Assembly: GCF_040954835.1 (NCBI RefSeq)
Contig: NC_090716.1
Coordinates: 8,510,775 to 8,574,774, forward strand
Direction: 5' to 3'
From: Lepisosteus oculatus
Lineage: Eukaryota; Chordata; Actinopteri; Semionotiformes; Lepisosteidae
Length of the DNA stretch: 64,000 nucleotides
In this document: piece after piece, positions 1-13,033 of the stretch
How positions within the stretch are numbered: position 1 is the stretch's first letter
How the letters are laid out: the number at the start of each line of letters is the position of its first letter
Program-made: the position numbers and the translations under genes
The notes under the pieces: model-generated
The model's input: the letters and a program-made list of their open reading frames with translations, nothing else
Databases searched by the model: none
What the model was told of the DNA's origin: nothing

Positions 1-503
1 TATATCCCATTACATAACCAAGTAAGTTAAAGAAAAATATCTATGTATTATGTTTCTTTCTGAAGGTCTTTATAGTCATTGCTCGATAACCATACTATTG
101 AATTATTAATACTTGGTTCTTCACTGCTGCTCTTAAAACTAAGAGGCCATATCCAATTAATTCACCAGTTGAACACCTGTGTTTGAACAAGAAAATAACA
201 CCTTGCTGAAAGTAGATAATCAAATCGCCCTCCTGCTCTATTCCCAAAAGAGTCAAAATAAGGGTCTTGTTAATAATTTCATTTTTGTTCTCCCATAATG
301 TAATATTCTACACATTTTATCTTGAAAGAAGGTGCCTTTAACTGCATTATTGTACATTTCCATCAAAAGTAAACCTGAAGATAATAAATCTATGACTTTC
401 TATAGTGGTGCAAATCAAATAGACACCAATAAAGCTGTTTTACTCTGTGTTGTTGATCTCTTAAAAACAAATGTTGTGTAGCATTAGCCCTAACTCTAAG
501 AAT

Positions 504-873
504 GGGGTGGCACAGTGATACAGTGGTTAGCATCATTGCCTTGCAGTGCAGGGCCCTGGGTTCTGTTCCAGACCTGGGGTGCTATCTGCATGGATCTTAT
601 ATCTTATATATATATCGTATATCCTCATGTGGGTTTCCTGCCACACTCCACAACTATGTGTGAGTATGTGTTCAAGTTCAAGTTTATTGTCATTATACTC
701 ATATACAGGTATTTAGCTATTTAGCTAGCTCTCAGACGGTACATAGTGTGTCAACCCTGTGATGGACTGGTGTCCCGTGCAGGATGTAGCATGCCTTGCA
801 GCCTTGCTTGTCAGAAAAGGTTCTGCCCCCCATATGACCCTGAACTGGAAAATGCAGTTAGACAATGGATGGA
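504..873 (+). repeat. tRNA-headed SINE with an internal insertion
   Basis: Begins GGGGTGGCACAGTG and carries a tRNA-like promoter region (CAGTGGTTAGCA, then GGTTCTGTTCC). It ends with the family's 3' part (GATGGACTGGTGTCCCGTGC ... AATGGATGGA). The segment from about 600 to 740 does not match the other copies and looks like an insertion or divergence. It lies in the last visible intron of the ovochymase-like gene, ending about 20 bp from the exon at 895-1078. The same family occurs near 12.9, 15.1 and 17.0 kb. Confidence 0.75.
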
Positions 874-894
874 CGTGCTCTGTACCTATTTTAC

Positions 895-3800
895 CTCCCC
901 ACCCTGAGACAGTGCAAAACGCAGAGGGCTCTACTTCCAGGGTCTTGTTTGGAAGACAGACTGGACGGACATAGTTATTATACACAAGTGAAGAGGCCAG
1001 CTGCAGCAAGGCAACATCATAGTCCAACGAAGAGTCATTGTAGCTTGAGTGAAGAATGATCCTTTTCACAGGTCTTTTCTGGGAAAAAGATACGATTCAG
1101 CAATTAATTCAGCATAAGATATAAGTACAGTAAGACAGAAAAAAGTCAAATATATAATTCATATTGCCCCCTCACCTGCTCTTCAGGATTTGTAGTTGAA
1201 ATGTCATGGTCTCCAGCAACAACAACAAGCAAGTGTGAGTATTTCTTCTCACTGAAAGAAAGACAAAGTACATTGTTAAAAGCAGGGCTACTTAATGTCC
1301 CTTATAACTAAAGAAATCAATGTATGCCTTCAGAGTTGTTTTATATAAAACTAAACAAATATGAAATGTTGCTAACCATGGCAGGCCACTTTCCCTGTAC
1401 AGCAATGTTTGTCTTCTGAAACTGAGGCAATTACTTGTAGAGACCAAAAGGGTTGATGGAACTGTTTGGAAGGACCATTGTAGCCAAAAACTAGCTTGAC
1501 CATATCCTTATTCAAAAGAACAGAGCCATATCTGAGAAATTACACTGAGACCCTTTTACCAGTGCTTCGCCTAAAATATTTAAATGTCCAAATAGCAGGT
1601 TAGATTGTCAATTATGTCTAGGAGTAAAAAAAAAACAAACGATGGACGCCTTCATGGAAGTTACTGCCACAGTGCACTCAGTTTTCCCACACAATAGCGC
1701 TACACATCAGGCTGCACACAACCTGCAACAGACAAGATGCACATGCTTACATGCCATACACACAGTGGGCAGCAGTGAGGACCCAGTCTGGCTGGATGAT
1801 GGCTCCTCCACAGATGTGCTCATCGAGAAGACTAAGACGGACTTGCCAGGGCCAGGAGTGAGGGGCGGCCTCTTCCCCACCTATAACTCGGCTGAACAGA
1901 AACCTGGCAGGGACGTGAGGAATTCCACATGCATCTGAAGAGGACACGAGTGTTACACCAGTGCTCGTCACACCTCGAGCGCTGAGACAGTTTACACTAA
2001 AAGAAATTAGAGCCATGTATAGAGAAAAATGTTTTTTTCTGCTGCCTCCCACCCCTCCCTTTGTATGTACCCACAAGCAACGTAAGAAAGCCAACATTCG
2101 ATTTGAAAAATGTCCCTGTTGGGACTGAAACATTAACTCCGAGTTTAATAAAGAAATTTGCCAAGCATAGTATTGAGTGTACAAGTAACATTTTATAAAC
2201 ACTCATATTTAAGAAATTTCATAAAAGGGCTTGACTTATGTGAGTATTTTCCTTCTTTTTATAAATTTAGGTCATGTATCAAATTGTACCTGAAAAATGA
2301 AGGATGCATTTTATATATCTTTATATACTTTGAGGTGAATAACAATATCTCATTCAAGTAAAGTATTCCCAAATGCATTTTTACAAAATACTTGTTTTAA
2401 CTGTGTACTGTATGAATCTTTTAAATTTACTTTTACAAATTTCATCTACATTTACAAGAAAAGCTACTAGGAATATAGGATCTGAATAGCTTTTAAATGT
2501 ACAACAGTGCTTCCACAAGGCACACAACAAACCAGTTAAGAAAAGTTATGTAGATAACTTCTTCCAAACCTGTATATACAGTACAAGTGTATATCTAGAA
2601 ATATATAAAGGATAAACGAACAAACCAAAGGGTATATCTGGGAATGAAATTTCATAGTCTTCAGTCAATTTCTCTTCTGATTCTGAGAGGCTTCCTTCAT
2701 GCAAATCTGTTGATATTATTAAAAAGGTGTAAAATAAATCATTCACAAATACGTTGAAATATAATTATTTAAATGTTAATTTTTTTGAGCTATATATGTG
2801 CAGAATTAAGTGAGATATGCATGACATTTTCTTTATGATAGCATATTTTTCCCAATAGCATAATATGTAATGGTGATTATTTACACTTAATAATCAAAAA
2901 ACAAAAACAGATATGGTGCAGAAGATGATGTATTCATTAAAAAAAAGGAAATGTCAATATCAATGTGCTATGAAAATATTCAGTTTTGGTGTAGTTATAA
3001 ACAGTTATAAGAACAATCAATACTAAGCTCTGTACTCAAACTTACCTTTCACATTAATGAAGGATAAGGTGGCACGGAACCCTCTATAGGAATTACTGTC
3101 ATCAGTGGCAAACTGTACTACCATCACATTTTCATAGCTTAACACAGGGGGCGGCATGGTTGTTCCACACAATATTGCTTCAAAAAGAACATTAAAAGCA
3201 TTGTAGTAAGATACTGTATCTGCATGTTATACAAAGTAGTAAGAATTGCATTCCACTGAAAAAATTCCATGCTGAATAATTTTTTACGTCTGTAAAGAAT
3301 GTGTGTGGGGGGAGCAACAAAGTATTCATTCAGGGGAGCAAATTTCATTTTAGAACATTTATAATATCATATAAGTATCGGTATAATGATATTCAAGAAG
3401 TGTTTCGTTGTTTGGGTTATTTTTATCCATTACTACCAAATATTGGTGTTTTCTTAAAAACAAAAAAATCCCAAGTCCTTGGTCATTCATGCATGCACAG
3501 CTTTTTGTAGTCCATGTTAGTACCTATTTCTTCTCTTCCTCCCAAATCTCCAAACACTCTCAGCGAATCATACACACATTCTTTGGACAGCTCCACCTCA
3601 AAATCTTGAAACTCCAGCTGAAAGACAAGACATTAATTTTACATTAAGCCAGTAATTAACATTATTTTTTTCTCCTTGTTTTGCCAATACATTAGCAACA
3701 CGGGTGCCTTTTTAATAAGTATTCAGCCCAAAAACTGTTTAATTTAATAAAATTGTAAAACAATCTATCCTTTAATCATTTACATTTTGTTCGTCAATAA

Positions 3801-6800
3801 TTCTAGTCTGATTATTAAAGAAGAAGTAGACAAAAAAACTACCTTTTCTAAAAGAAAAGAACACACACAGTCTAAGGAAAGATTAAAATTCACTTCACAT
3901 ACAAAACATTATCAGTTTTCCTGAGAGAAGATAATAACCATCAAGATGATGGGATGATGCTGGCTAACCTATTCTCAGCAATTTTAACTCAGAACTCAAA
4001 CAAAGAACAAACTAAATTACTGTAATGTTACCTTAACAACATGGTTCTCAGGGGCATAGATAATCCAGTGGCAGTCTGCATTGTTGTTATAGAGGTCTGG
4101 GTAGTGCAGACTCTGAACAATACCTTCCGCTTGGAGCACTGCCACTGTTCCACAGCCCGAGGCTACAATTACACAAAGGAGAGCTTTTAAAGAACGATAC
4201 GAGATAAGATGTAACTAGTGCATTTAAAAACATCAGACATACATTGTCGACAATGGGTCCATCATTTAAAAACAAATTCTGTATACAGTATTTCTGGTAC
4301 CACACATGGATAATGACTATATCAGACACTGGTAGCTTAGCATTATTTTCTATTAAATTAAGTTAATTTTGATTGGTGATGCAGAGACAGGTTTTCTGAC
4401 ACATTTAAAACCAGGACAATTGTCATGTGGTGCAGTAGCAAAGAGGTCTGTGCTTGAACCTACTGGGATTATGAGAGATTCAGTATGTGATGACATAACA
4501 CAACACAGTGTAATGCTAGCATTTCAGGGAGTCAGAAATGTTCTTTCTGTGCTGGCTTTTAAACATACACCTTTCCAAATAAGTCCCTTTTTCTAACACA
4601 ACTTTAATGGCAGCACATGTGACTGCTCATTTTTGATGTAGGTATGAAAAGCATCAAGAAACACCTAATCTCTACATCTGAGGAAGGAGAAAACAATACT
4701 GTTCCCCTGATCGGCTCTCTGGAGGGCCTTTTATAATAAACATATTTCAAAACCCCACAGAACTGCACAGTGACTTCATGTCTCCCTTCAATTGTTAGGT
4801 CACATTTGTTATATTAATATCAATAGTCAAGAAAATGACTGATACTTAAAATACTACTCTTGGGCAAAGCAATACCCTCAGACACCTTGTAGCATAAAAC
4901 TGACACTCAAGTGCAAGCTGAAGGCCCATTTTTTTGCTATTCAGCTGTGTCTTTGATTTGTTTTGGTTTCAGGTGCACTCCAGTTTTATGGGTTCCTAGG
5001 AAACACAACAGGGAGGCAGAGTAAAGGTGCATGGGCTCTACTGTGATGTGTAACCATAGTGTCTTCCTCTGCTGGGAGATCGCACTGCAGCACTCCAAGT
5101 GCTCATGTTTTCCAGAGAATACACTTGAGGAATTTACTGTAGTTCATGACAGATCCCAGGTGCTTAAGTGGAGTTCTCTTGATGTATTCTCCTTAGCTAA
5201 AACAACACCCCAGAAAATTATTTTAGAAGGTCCTAAGTTATTTGGATTGTGAGGGAATAAAATAAGGCTTACTAATGAGGTCCATCTATTGTTTAGAATA
5301 TGGTAAATATGCAGCATTCACACAATGTGTGCTACAATTAACAGGCAACAGAATTCTACTAAATCATGCTGTTACAATAGTATAATCTTAATTTGACAAA
5401 AGCTGTTATCTCTTACATTTTCTGAGTCTGGACATCTTCAATTCACAGGTTTGGATGTTTCTTGTTGCAGACTCACCTAAAAGAGGATCCGGGTCAATTG
5501 CTTTGTATGTCACAGAAAAACCTGCTGCTGAGCCGGTGAAATCAGACGTGAACTTGAGTGTAGCACTGCTGGAGCTGATTAGGATGGGAGTAGGCAGTTC
5601 GCTACCACAGAATTTTCCTGAATAGAGATCACAATATTATCAATCAGCAGAAGGAGGAGGAGAGATATTCTTATGGTTGTCACTGCTTCATACTCACCTA
5701 TAAGTTTGTCTGTCCCAGCAAATACTGCCAACTGGTCACTGCTGCAAAGAGTATCATTTTCCACATCAAACTTGGAAAACTCCAGCAGTATATACTTCCC
5801 AGCTGGAACTTGTACAGACCAGAAACAAAGTCTGCAGAAGAATATATGTTGATTTAAGGAATGTAATTAGAATACTTTAAATTGTACTGTACATTATGTA
5901 GATATACAGTATCTACATTTTTAAACAAGCATCTGCAGGCTAAGAGGAATACCTGACAGAAGAATCATTAGGTTCAGTATGCTTTATCTCAGAATATCAA
6001 CCTTTTCATTATGGGATTTTCAAGCGGTGAAGTCATGGAGAGTGACTTTGCCATTCTTAATTTGAAAAGACATATGAACTTAGTGTTAACCACAAAGCAG
6101 CGGCAAAATAGTGATGTGCACTTTGCCTGAAAGCAAATGAGAGCATGCTGGAGTATTCTGAGGCTGTGAAATTCTGAGTAGATGTAGTTTCTAATAGAGA
6201 CATTTTTAAATAAAAGGAGACTGTACACAGAGATAGAGCTGCGCACACTTACTGATTGTTCTCATAGAAGCGATTGGGCTTTTCTGGATTGTGTATCTGA
6301 CCTTCCACACTTGTCAGGATACCATCTGTTGAGCTGCATAGCTCTTGAAGAGAAGAGAAATCAGTAAAAGAGCAAGGAAACACCTCTAATGTGGTGAAAA
6401 GAAAAACATTTAAAAGTTTAGATTTTCAATAATGCAGAAAATGAAGCTTTTGCAACAAATTATACTAATATTTAAAATTTTTGCATGTGCTCATCCATGG
6501 TCACTGGTTTACATGACTGCATTGTTACAAAACACACTTTTAGCTAAATTACATTAATTAACTTACTTGTTGTGGATTTCTTGTTTGGCTGTATCCCTGA
6601 AAAGAAGAAGAAAACAGAATGTGCTTAACTAAAAACTTTCTCTTAATTTAAAAATCATTTGTGTAGCTTTTAGAAAACAAAAATTATTGCAGTTTTAGCT
6701 AGTCTTCATTTTTAAAAATAATTGGATTTATCAGCTGAAAGCAGAGTAAATCTTTACTGTAAGACTTCTTAAAATTGTGATGTGTCTGATACTATGTTGT

Positions 6801-9800
6801 TTGTTTGAATGTCTATCAAAAACCATCTAACATTTCATTGGCAAGAACCTGTGTTTTCTGGTGCACTTGACAGCTGAGGCCTTCTCTCGTAAGAGATTAT
6901 TTCAGTGCCTTAAGAAATAATAGTCTAATAACACATGATGAAAAATAACATTTTGATTACTTTCATTTAGCTGCTTCTTTAGCCAAGGCAGAAATTGGAC
7001 TACATCTGTGAAGACTCCAGGAGATCCTCTTTTGGTCATGGGTTTCATTGTGTTATCATCCCAACTACGGCCACAGCCTCTGCCCCATGATGTCACCCCA
7101 ATCAGGGCCCACTGACCATTATTCCTGGGGCACACGAGAGGACCCCCCGAATCTCCCTGGAGCAGAGAGAGACGAAGCAGGAAGAGATGGAGACAAAAGG
7201 CATTGGTAAATTAGAAACTATGTCAATTAATCACCATTTTCAATATACTGTGTCTGGTGTGAATCATACTGTAGACCTACACAAATCGGACTACGTGCTG
7301 GACATGCTGGACAGAGTGTTTGGATTGTGGCATTTAGCTGCCTTCCTTATAAATTGAATCTTATTTCCATAGCTAGTACACATAAGGTAAATGTAAAATA
7401 CAACCCATGTAAATTGAAAAGTACTAATCTAATGTACACTTTCATGTCATACAACAAAAGCTTGAATACAATACTGAGGGCAGAGTATAGACCTTTAATA
7501 TATCAACAATCATATAAAGTGAACAACGTTTTATTGATTGTGTGTGTGTGTAAACATATTTAACTATAAATGTGATATAAATGACACAAATCTGAAAATA
7601 AAATGACAATCCTTTACTATGATACCCACAATTTAAATAAAAAATAATTGAAGTATATTAATTTTGAGTGCACAGTCTAACATTCTGGAGATTCTGTCAG
7701 CAGTAGCACAGTAGAATCAAGGTTTCTTGCCTGGCATGCATCTTTGCCTCCTTTCTCTGGCCCAGCACATATGACCGTGAACTCCTTCTGCCTGGGCCTT
7801 ACTGTTCTGATGACAAACCTACATTTGTCCTGCTCAACAAGGTCCAGCTCTACCTCATGGACTACAGTAGGTAGGGGGCCACCTGAATGAAAGAAGATGG
7901 TAAATATTTATCCCTCTGTTTTTACATGGTTCTTACTATGCAAGTAAAACACATATTCAAATCTGTTGACACTAATACAGATTACACTCTTTTGCATTTG
8001 AAGGTTATTTCAAATAAAAATGATCTGATTTGAAAATGATCAAATCATAAGGTCAGTTCAGATGAAAAATTTGATTTGAAGGTAAATTTGGTCATTTAGT
8101 ATTTGTGTCCCCATTATAACATTTTACTATCAGGAAAGTTTTTCGTTATGTGTGTCAACTTCTGAGCTGTATGTAACAACAGCAATTGCAGATTTTGAAA
8201 AACTTAAGTACTGTCACATGACACCCAACACAAAAATAACCGTCACATAACCTTTAAGTTTATTGAGAACCAAGACATTTTTATAGAAAACTTTAGCCTG
8301 TTATTGTAAGGCACATCCTTCACAGTCAAACATCGATAATTTAAGATAAGTATGCACACTGGGAAGGTTTCGCTAATGCAAGACAAGGTAAAACCGTCTT
8401 AACTTTCAGAACCTTGATACCTGGAGTTAAATTGCAGTCACAGAGAGTGCAGCAGTTTCACTATTCACCCTTCTTCATTCAGTCCTTTGGAAAAAACAGC
8501 AGGTCGGTTTTTGAGAAGCCCTCTCTGAACACAGTCTTTAAACTGCCGATTGATTTATAAGATTATCAGTGGTGTTGCATTATTCTTATGTAAGATATTA
8601 TATTCTTTGGCTTACTGTCTTGAACAACCATTGTTTTCTAAAACCATTAAGCAGTTATTACAAAAAGGACATCACATGGTTTTGTAGAATTCCTTACGTT
8701 CTCTCAGTCGTCCCCATCCACTCACAAGGCAGCTGGTTCCAGGTGTGAAAAGTTCACTGGGAAGGGGCAGACATATTGGCTGTACATGTGCACCTGAAAA
8801 AAGATAATGTCACCAAAACACTCCAGTCCTTTTAATAGAACTTAACATTCTGCAGTCTGCAATTACTCTTGGTTTAAATGTGTCTGTCACAATAACTCAA
8901 GAAATCTCACTGCCGATATTGTTCTTGCTTTGTTCAAATCATCTGAGTATCATGGTGATTTTGTGGTCAAAGGCATACTATCTCCAAAAAAAGGCTTCAG
9001 CTGTACTGCAATAACTTTCTAAAAGGGTATTAATGGAAAGCATGGTCAATCTACTGGTAGATTACTGGTGCGCCATTATGATGTAATTAAAAAGATCTCA
9101 ATAGCAATGAATTCTAATTCGAAAGAAAATTACATCATGTTCTTGTCGATTTCCCCCTGACTCTTACTACACAACTTTTTGGGCACCCTGCATTTTAATG
9201 AAAAGAAAAAAGGTCTTACCAAATGTAATCTTGCCATCTACCTCCACAAGAGCTATATCATAGCTCATGGGATTGGAGTGCTTGTAATATTCATGGATTA
9301 CAGCAGTCTTCACCATTAGACTCTGTTCTTCAGCATCCAGTGATGTCTGATCATGTTCTCCAGCAACAACTCTTATATTCTTTAAAAAATCTCTAAAGAA
9401 AAAATGATTTTATAGAATAACTTTTGAAATCACAAATCATAAATTCAATATAAGGCAATATAATGTAAGAGATGATTCCAACTTTAGGTCATATTATTAT
9501 CATATCTAAATCCGTCTACTAACACCAGGAGAATATCAATAGAGGTTGCAAGCAAAGGTTTACTTACTTTCTTGCTGTGGGAAAACAGTGGGCTGCAGAC
9601 ACTAGCCATTGATCAGTGAGTATTGTTGCCCCACAAAAGTGAGACCCTTTATATTTCATGGAAACCTAAGAAAAAATTCAAAATTTGTAGCATTAGTATT
9701 GCATCAGCCCTACCAGTGTAACACTATCATTCTTAAGATTCTGTTATGATTACAGTTTGGTAAATTCGTAAGAGAAATGAAACACATTATTTCATAGTTT

Positions 9801-10608
9801 ACACCTTTCTTGTTTATTATGTTTTGAAGGGCAAGCATTCATATTATATATGAATATTAATGAACTCAGAAAATGTTAAAATGCTAGAAGACATAACCAT
9901 CTAAAAAGACTCCTAATTCTGTTTTATGTGTACTAAACATGTTCAATAAATGATTAAACATCCTGTACATTTGTCAAAGCTGGTAACGTCACACCAGTCT
10001 ATAAACGTTGGTGATATTCATGGTGTTTGAAACATACCAGCCATGGGTGTGCACCATACTGGGACTGATTCCCACCAACAATCCTTGATGACTGGTCCAA
10101 GAGCTGGTGCACTTTAGAAAACCCACATTTAGAACCTGGAAAAACAACACAGCCAGCCACCACAGGTATTGGTTTCAGCTAGTTTTCCACCCAGCAAGTC
10201 GTGAGCAAGACATGGATTCTACAACCACCCTTCTTCAGACAGAGTTAGCATTAGCAATAGGTCAAAAAGAGGGAATGAAAATGATCTATACAGGTACCGT
10301 GTAATGCGAAACTGGATTTGATGTCAAAGACAGATCTCAAAGTATTTGTAAGTATAAATTAGTTGATATGCTTATGAAAGCAAATATTTTCCCTGTGCTG
10401 CCTGTACAAACATTCTAAAACTTTTATATGTATATCTCACAGTTGATTTTCTCCATCAACAAACCCTGAGAATGCAAGCAATTTGATACTGGGTTTTTCT
10501 GTGTTTTTTAAACCTGAACTTACCTTCTTCAGAGGGCAGGAAGGCTGTGAAAGTCTTTGGACAGAACAATGAGAGAAGAACATAGTAGATCACTAAAGCA
10601 CCATCCAT
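895..10608 (-). CDS. Ovochymase-like polyprotease (trypsin-CUB-CUB-trypsin), 3' end off window
   Basis: Secreted multidomain serine protease of the ovochymase/oviductin family. Coding exons in transcript order: 10608-10524, 10135-10038, 9665-9568, 9392-9220, 8793-8698, 7882-7731, 7156-6961, 6596-6567, 6343-6253, 5831-5698, 5617-5477, 4162-4032, 3617-3524, 3177-3046, 2706-2626, 1934-1751, 1251-1176, 1078-895. Every junction keeps frame, giving about 725 visible residues. Signal peptide about 1-22. First protease: activation site SR|IVGG at 46/47, His87 (SAAHC), Asp139 (YDIAL), Ser237 (GDSGGPL), and Asp231 at the S1 pocket, implying trypsin-like cleavage. CUB1 about 312-431, CUB2 about 435-550, acidic linker 551-577. 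Second protease: SR|VIGG at 593/594, His634 (TAAHC), Asp685 (YDVAL); its Ser exon is beyond the left edge. The order fits OVCH1 or OVCH2; whether a third CUB follows cannot be seen, so I give no symbol. Acceptors and donors are consensus except one GC donor at 7730. Confidence 0.9.
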
Positions 10609-10649
10609 CCTGCTTCTGTGTTGAACCCAATTAGACAAAAGGCTGTGCA

Positions 10650-10656
10650 TTTATAG
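10650..10656 (-). promoter_or_regulatory. TATA box of the ovochymase-like gene
   Basis: The minus strand reads CTATAAA about 42 nt before the chosen ATG at 10608. A start site 25-30 nt downstream would fall near 10625 and leave a leader of roughly 17 nt. That would put an upstream in-frame ATG at 10650 outside the mRNA, and translation from 10608 gives a clean hydrophobic signal peptide. Inferred from spacing only. Confidence 0.55.
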
Positions 10657-12924
10657 GGGAAGACAGGATACTTCTCCCAGCAGGAGAGCAGGCATCATTT
10701 AATTAGGAGGGGAAGTTATTTGTTAACCAGGACACGGGGCGTTAAACAGAGCACAGTGAGGTGCTATAACTTCAGTCAAGCAGAACGCCACCCAAGGCTT
10801 CTTATATGAGGCATTCCAATTCAGCTATTGTCATCAGCTGAGGGAAATGATATCTCTGATTTTCAGAGGATCCATAAAAACATCTGGAATTTCTACAAAA
10901 TGAAGCATGTCAGAGGACGGTGCTGAGATGCACACTATAGTGATTCAAGAGTGGGCGTAAAGCCGGGTTTTCAATCATGGCATTAACACCTCTTTAATAT
11001 GCATATCTTTTCTCTGTATTGGAAACCTGCATCAAAAAGAAACCAGTCTTGAAGATGTACATTGTTTTTGAGAAAGTATAAGCTTTCTGCATTTTAATTA
11101 CAATTCTTTTTTAGCATGACGACAATACTAAGAGGAGTCCCGCTGAAACAATGGCCTGGTCATACATGCTTTAAAACATTCCAAGAAATGAAACATAAAA
11201 GAAAGATATTTCAAAGAAACACAAGCTGCTCACTCACTCGTGACCTCTGCATTCTTGAATCTGAAAAACCACACAAAAAAACTATAACAACTGCAGCTAA
11301 AGGGGCATGACCAGATCACTCTGACATAAATGATTACAATCTAACAATTTTAGAAACCCATTTTCTCCTGCATGGGAAATGATGTTTGCTGTTGATTATC
11401 AATATGATCATCTCACTACATAACGTTAGTAGGCATCACATGTTTTACTGTCATTCTCTCTGAGTGATTCACTTTATACTGTAAAACAGATGTCAGCACT
11501 TAAACACGCTCAGCACAAAGGTCTTCCTTTGATGACTCTTCCTTTGACATTTGAGTTAAAATTTTAGGAGGCTTTGGACAGGAAACAAGAATGTACAGCA
11601 AGGCTGTTTACATCCCTCCATTTTCCTATTACCACTGTAACGAGCACAATCTTGGCAAGCGTAAATAGAATCATTAGAACTGAATGAACAGGGTTTTCTT
11701 CCTTCAGTCCTCAGTAAAACATGAAAACAATTAACTTCTCTCACTATGTACTTATTTTATATTGGTACAGTGAAGTTAGTTTCCATAACAGCATCTCATT
11801 GTTCTTGTTCTGTCTAACGTTGCAGAACACACTCCACCTGAAAGTGTACTTCCTTTGTTTTGCTTCTTAAAAGGAGCACTGCTAGAACAGCAATAAAGCA
11901 ACTGACCCAGAATCAATTCATTTGACCATGTTCAAGGTGTTTGATTTCAGTGTACTGGATTTACCAGACAGTTAAACATGGGCAGTCCTTGTAACACCCA
12001 CACAGAATTAAATTGTGCCCTGAATATTAAATATAACAAGACGGACACTTGGAGATTTTGTACGTACACATTGTGTATTAATTTCACATTTTAAACAGTG
12101 TGGTAATCAGGAACTTATTGTTACTTTAAATCCATCTTAAATCCTTAAAAGGAAGCCACGACACTTCTGGATAGCCTTGGTTTTTCATGAGATGCGGTAT
12201 TGTGACATCATATACTAAATTATATGGAACACTGAAATCTTTCCGTTAACTCGTACAGGAAATATGGCACCACTGAGCCGCAGCACCAGGGATCCCTGTG
12301 CAGATACCTTCCACTCTGCAGCCAGCTCCAGGTTGTAATGCCTTTGTCGAAGCTACAGAGTTTAATTTATCAACCACTGCCGCTAGCAAACGTCATCTAA
12401 TTCTTCAGTTGTGGCAGGACTGCTTTGTGTTCTTCCCACATCATGGTGCTATACAATTTCACGTTTGGTTGAAAGGCTAACCTTAATCCTTGTCGCCGTA
12501 GTACACAGAGGCTTCTCATATCAGAAGCATGCGTCAGGCTATATCTGCTGCCAGACGAGGCTTTTCAGTAAGTGCGAGAATTGAATCCATCCCAACAGAG
12601 CTTTTCTAAATATGCCACTGCAGTCTTTATGAAACCGCATGTGCCAGAGAAGCAGTCAGCAGTTATATCAACTTTAAAACCAAGCATAGGTGTACCTGCA
12701 TGAGCTGCAGCTCAAATGAAAAGGTCTTACTTGAAGACTCCAATGTCACTAAGGTTACAGTCCAGAATTGTTCCAGATGGAGCTGCCATTAGCCAGCTGG
12801 GACAAGCAGACAAACCACATCACCAATGCCAAATAAGGAAAGAACAAAAATAAAATCAGACTTAAATTTTGTTTGGCGTGTCTATGTGGATTGCTTCAGA
12901 ATAAGCTGATGGCCATCATATCCA

Positions 12925-13033
12925 TTCATCCATGATCAGACATCAATGCACTCTTGGCAAGGGTCATAGTCACTCAGTCTATCCCAGAAACACTGTGGGT
13001 AAGGTAGCCCGCACCCTGGATGGGTTGCAAGGA
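12925..13033 (-). repeat. Diverged 3' part of the tRNA-headed SINE
   Basis: Reverse complement resembles the 3' half of the family seen at 504-873 and 15072-15369: CCATTCATCC at one end, then TCTATCCCAG, then ACCCTGGATGGGTTGCAAG. Many substitutions mark it as an old copy. Confidence 0.55.

Noticed and set aside
6850-6900. Possible extra linker exon between the first protease domain and CUB1
   Set aside because: The exons at 7156-6961 and 6596-6567 join in phase without it, and its donor (GTTCTT) and acceptor are poor.
10606-10650. Upstream in-frame ATG at 10650 as the protease start
   Set aside because: It overlaps the TATA box, so it should lie upstream of the transcript start, and it would bury the signal peptide behind 14 polar residues.
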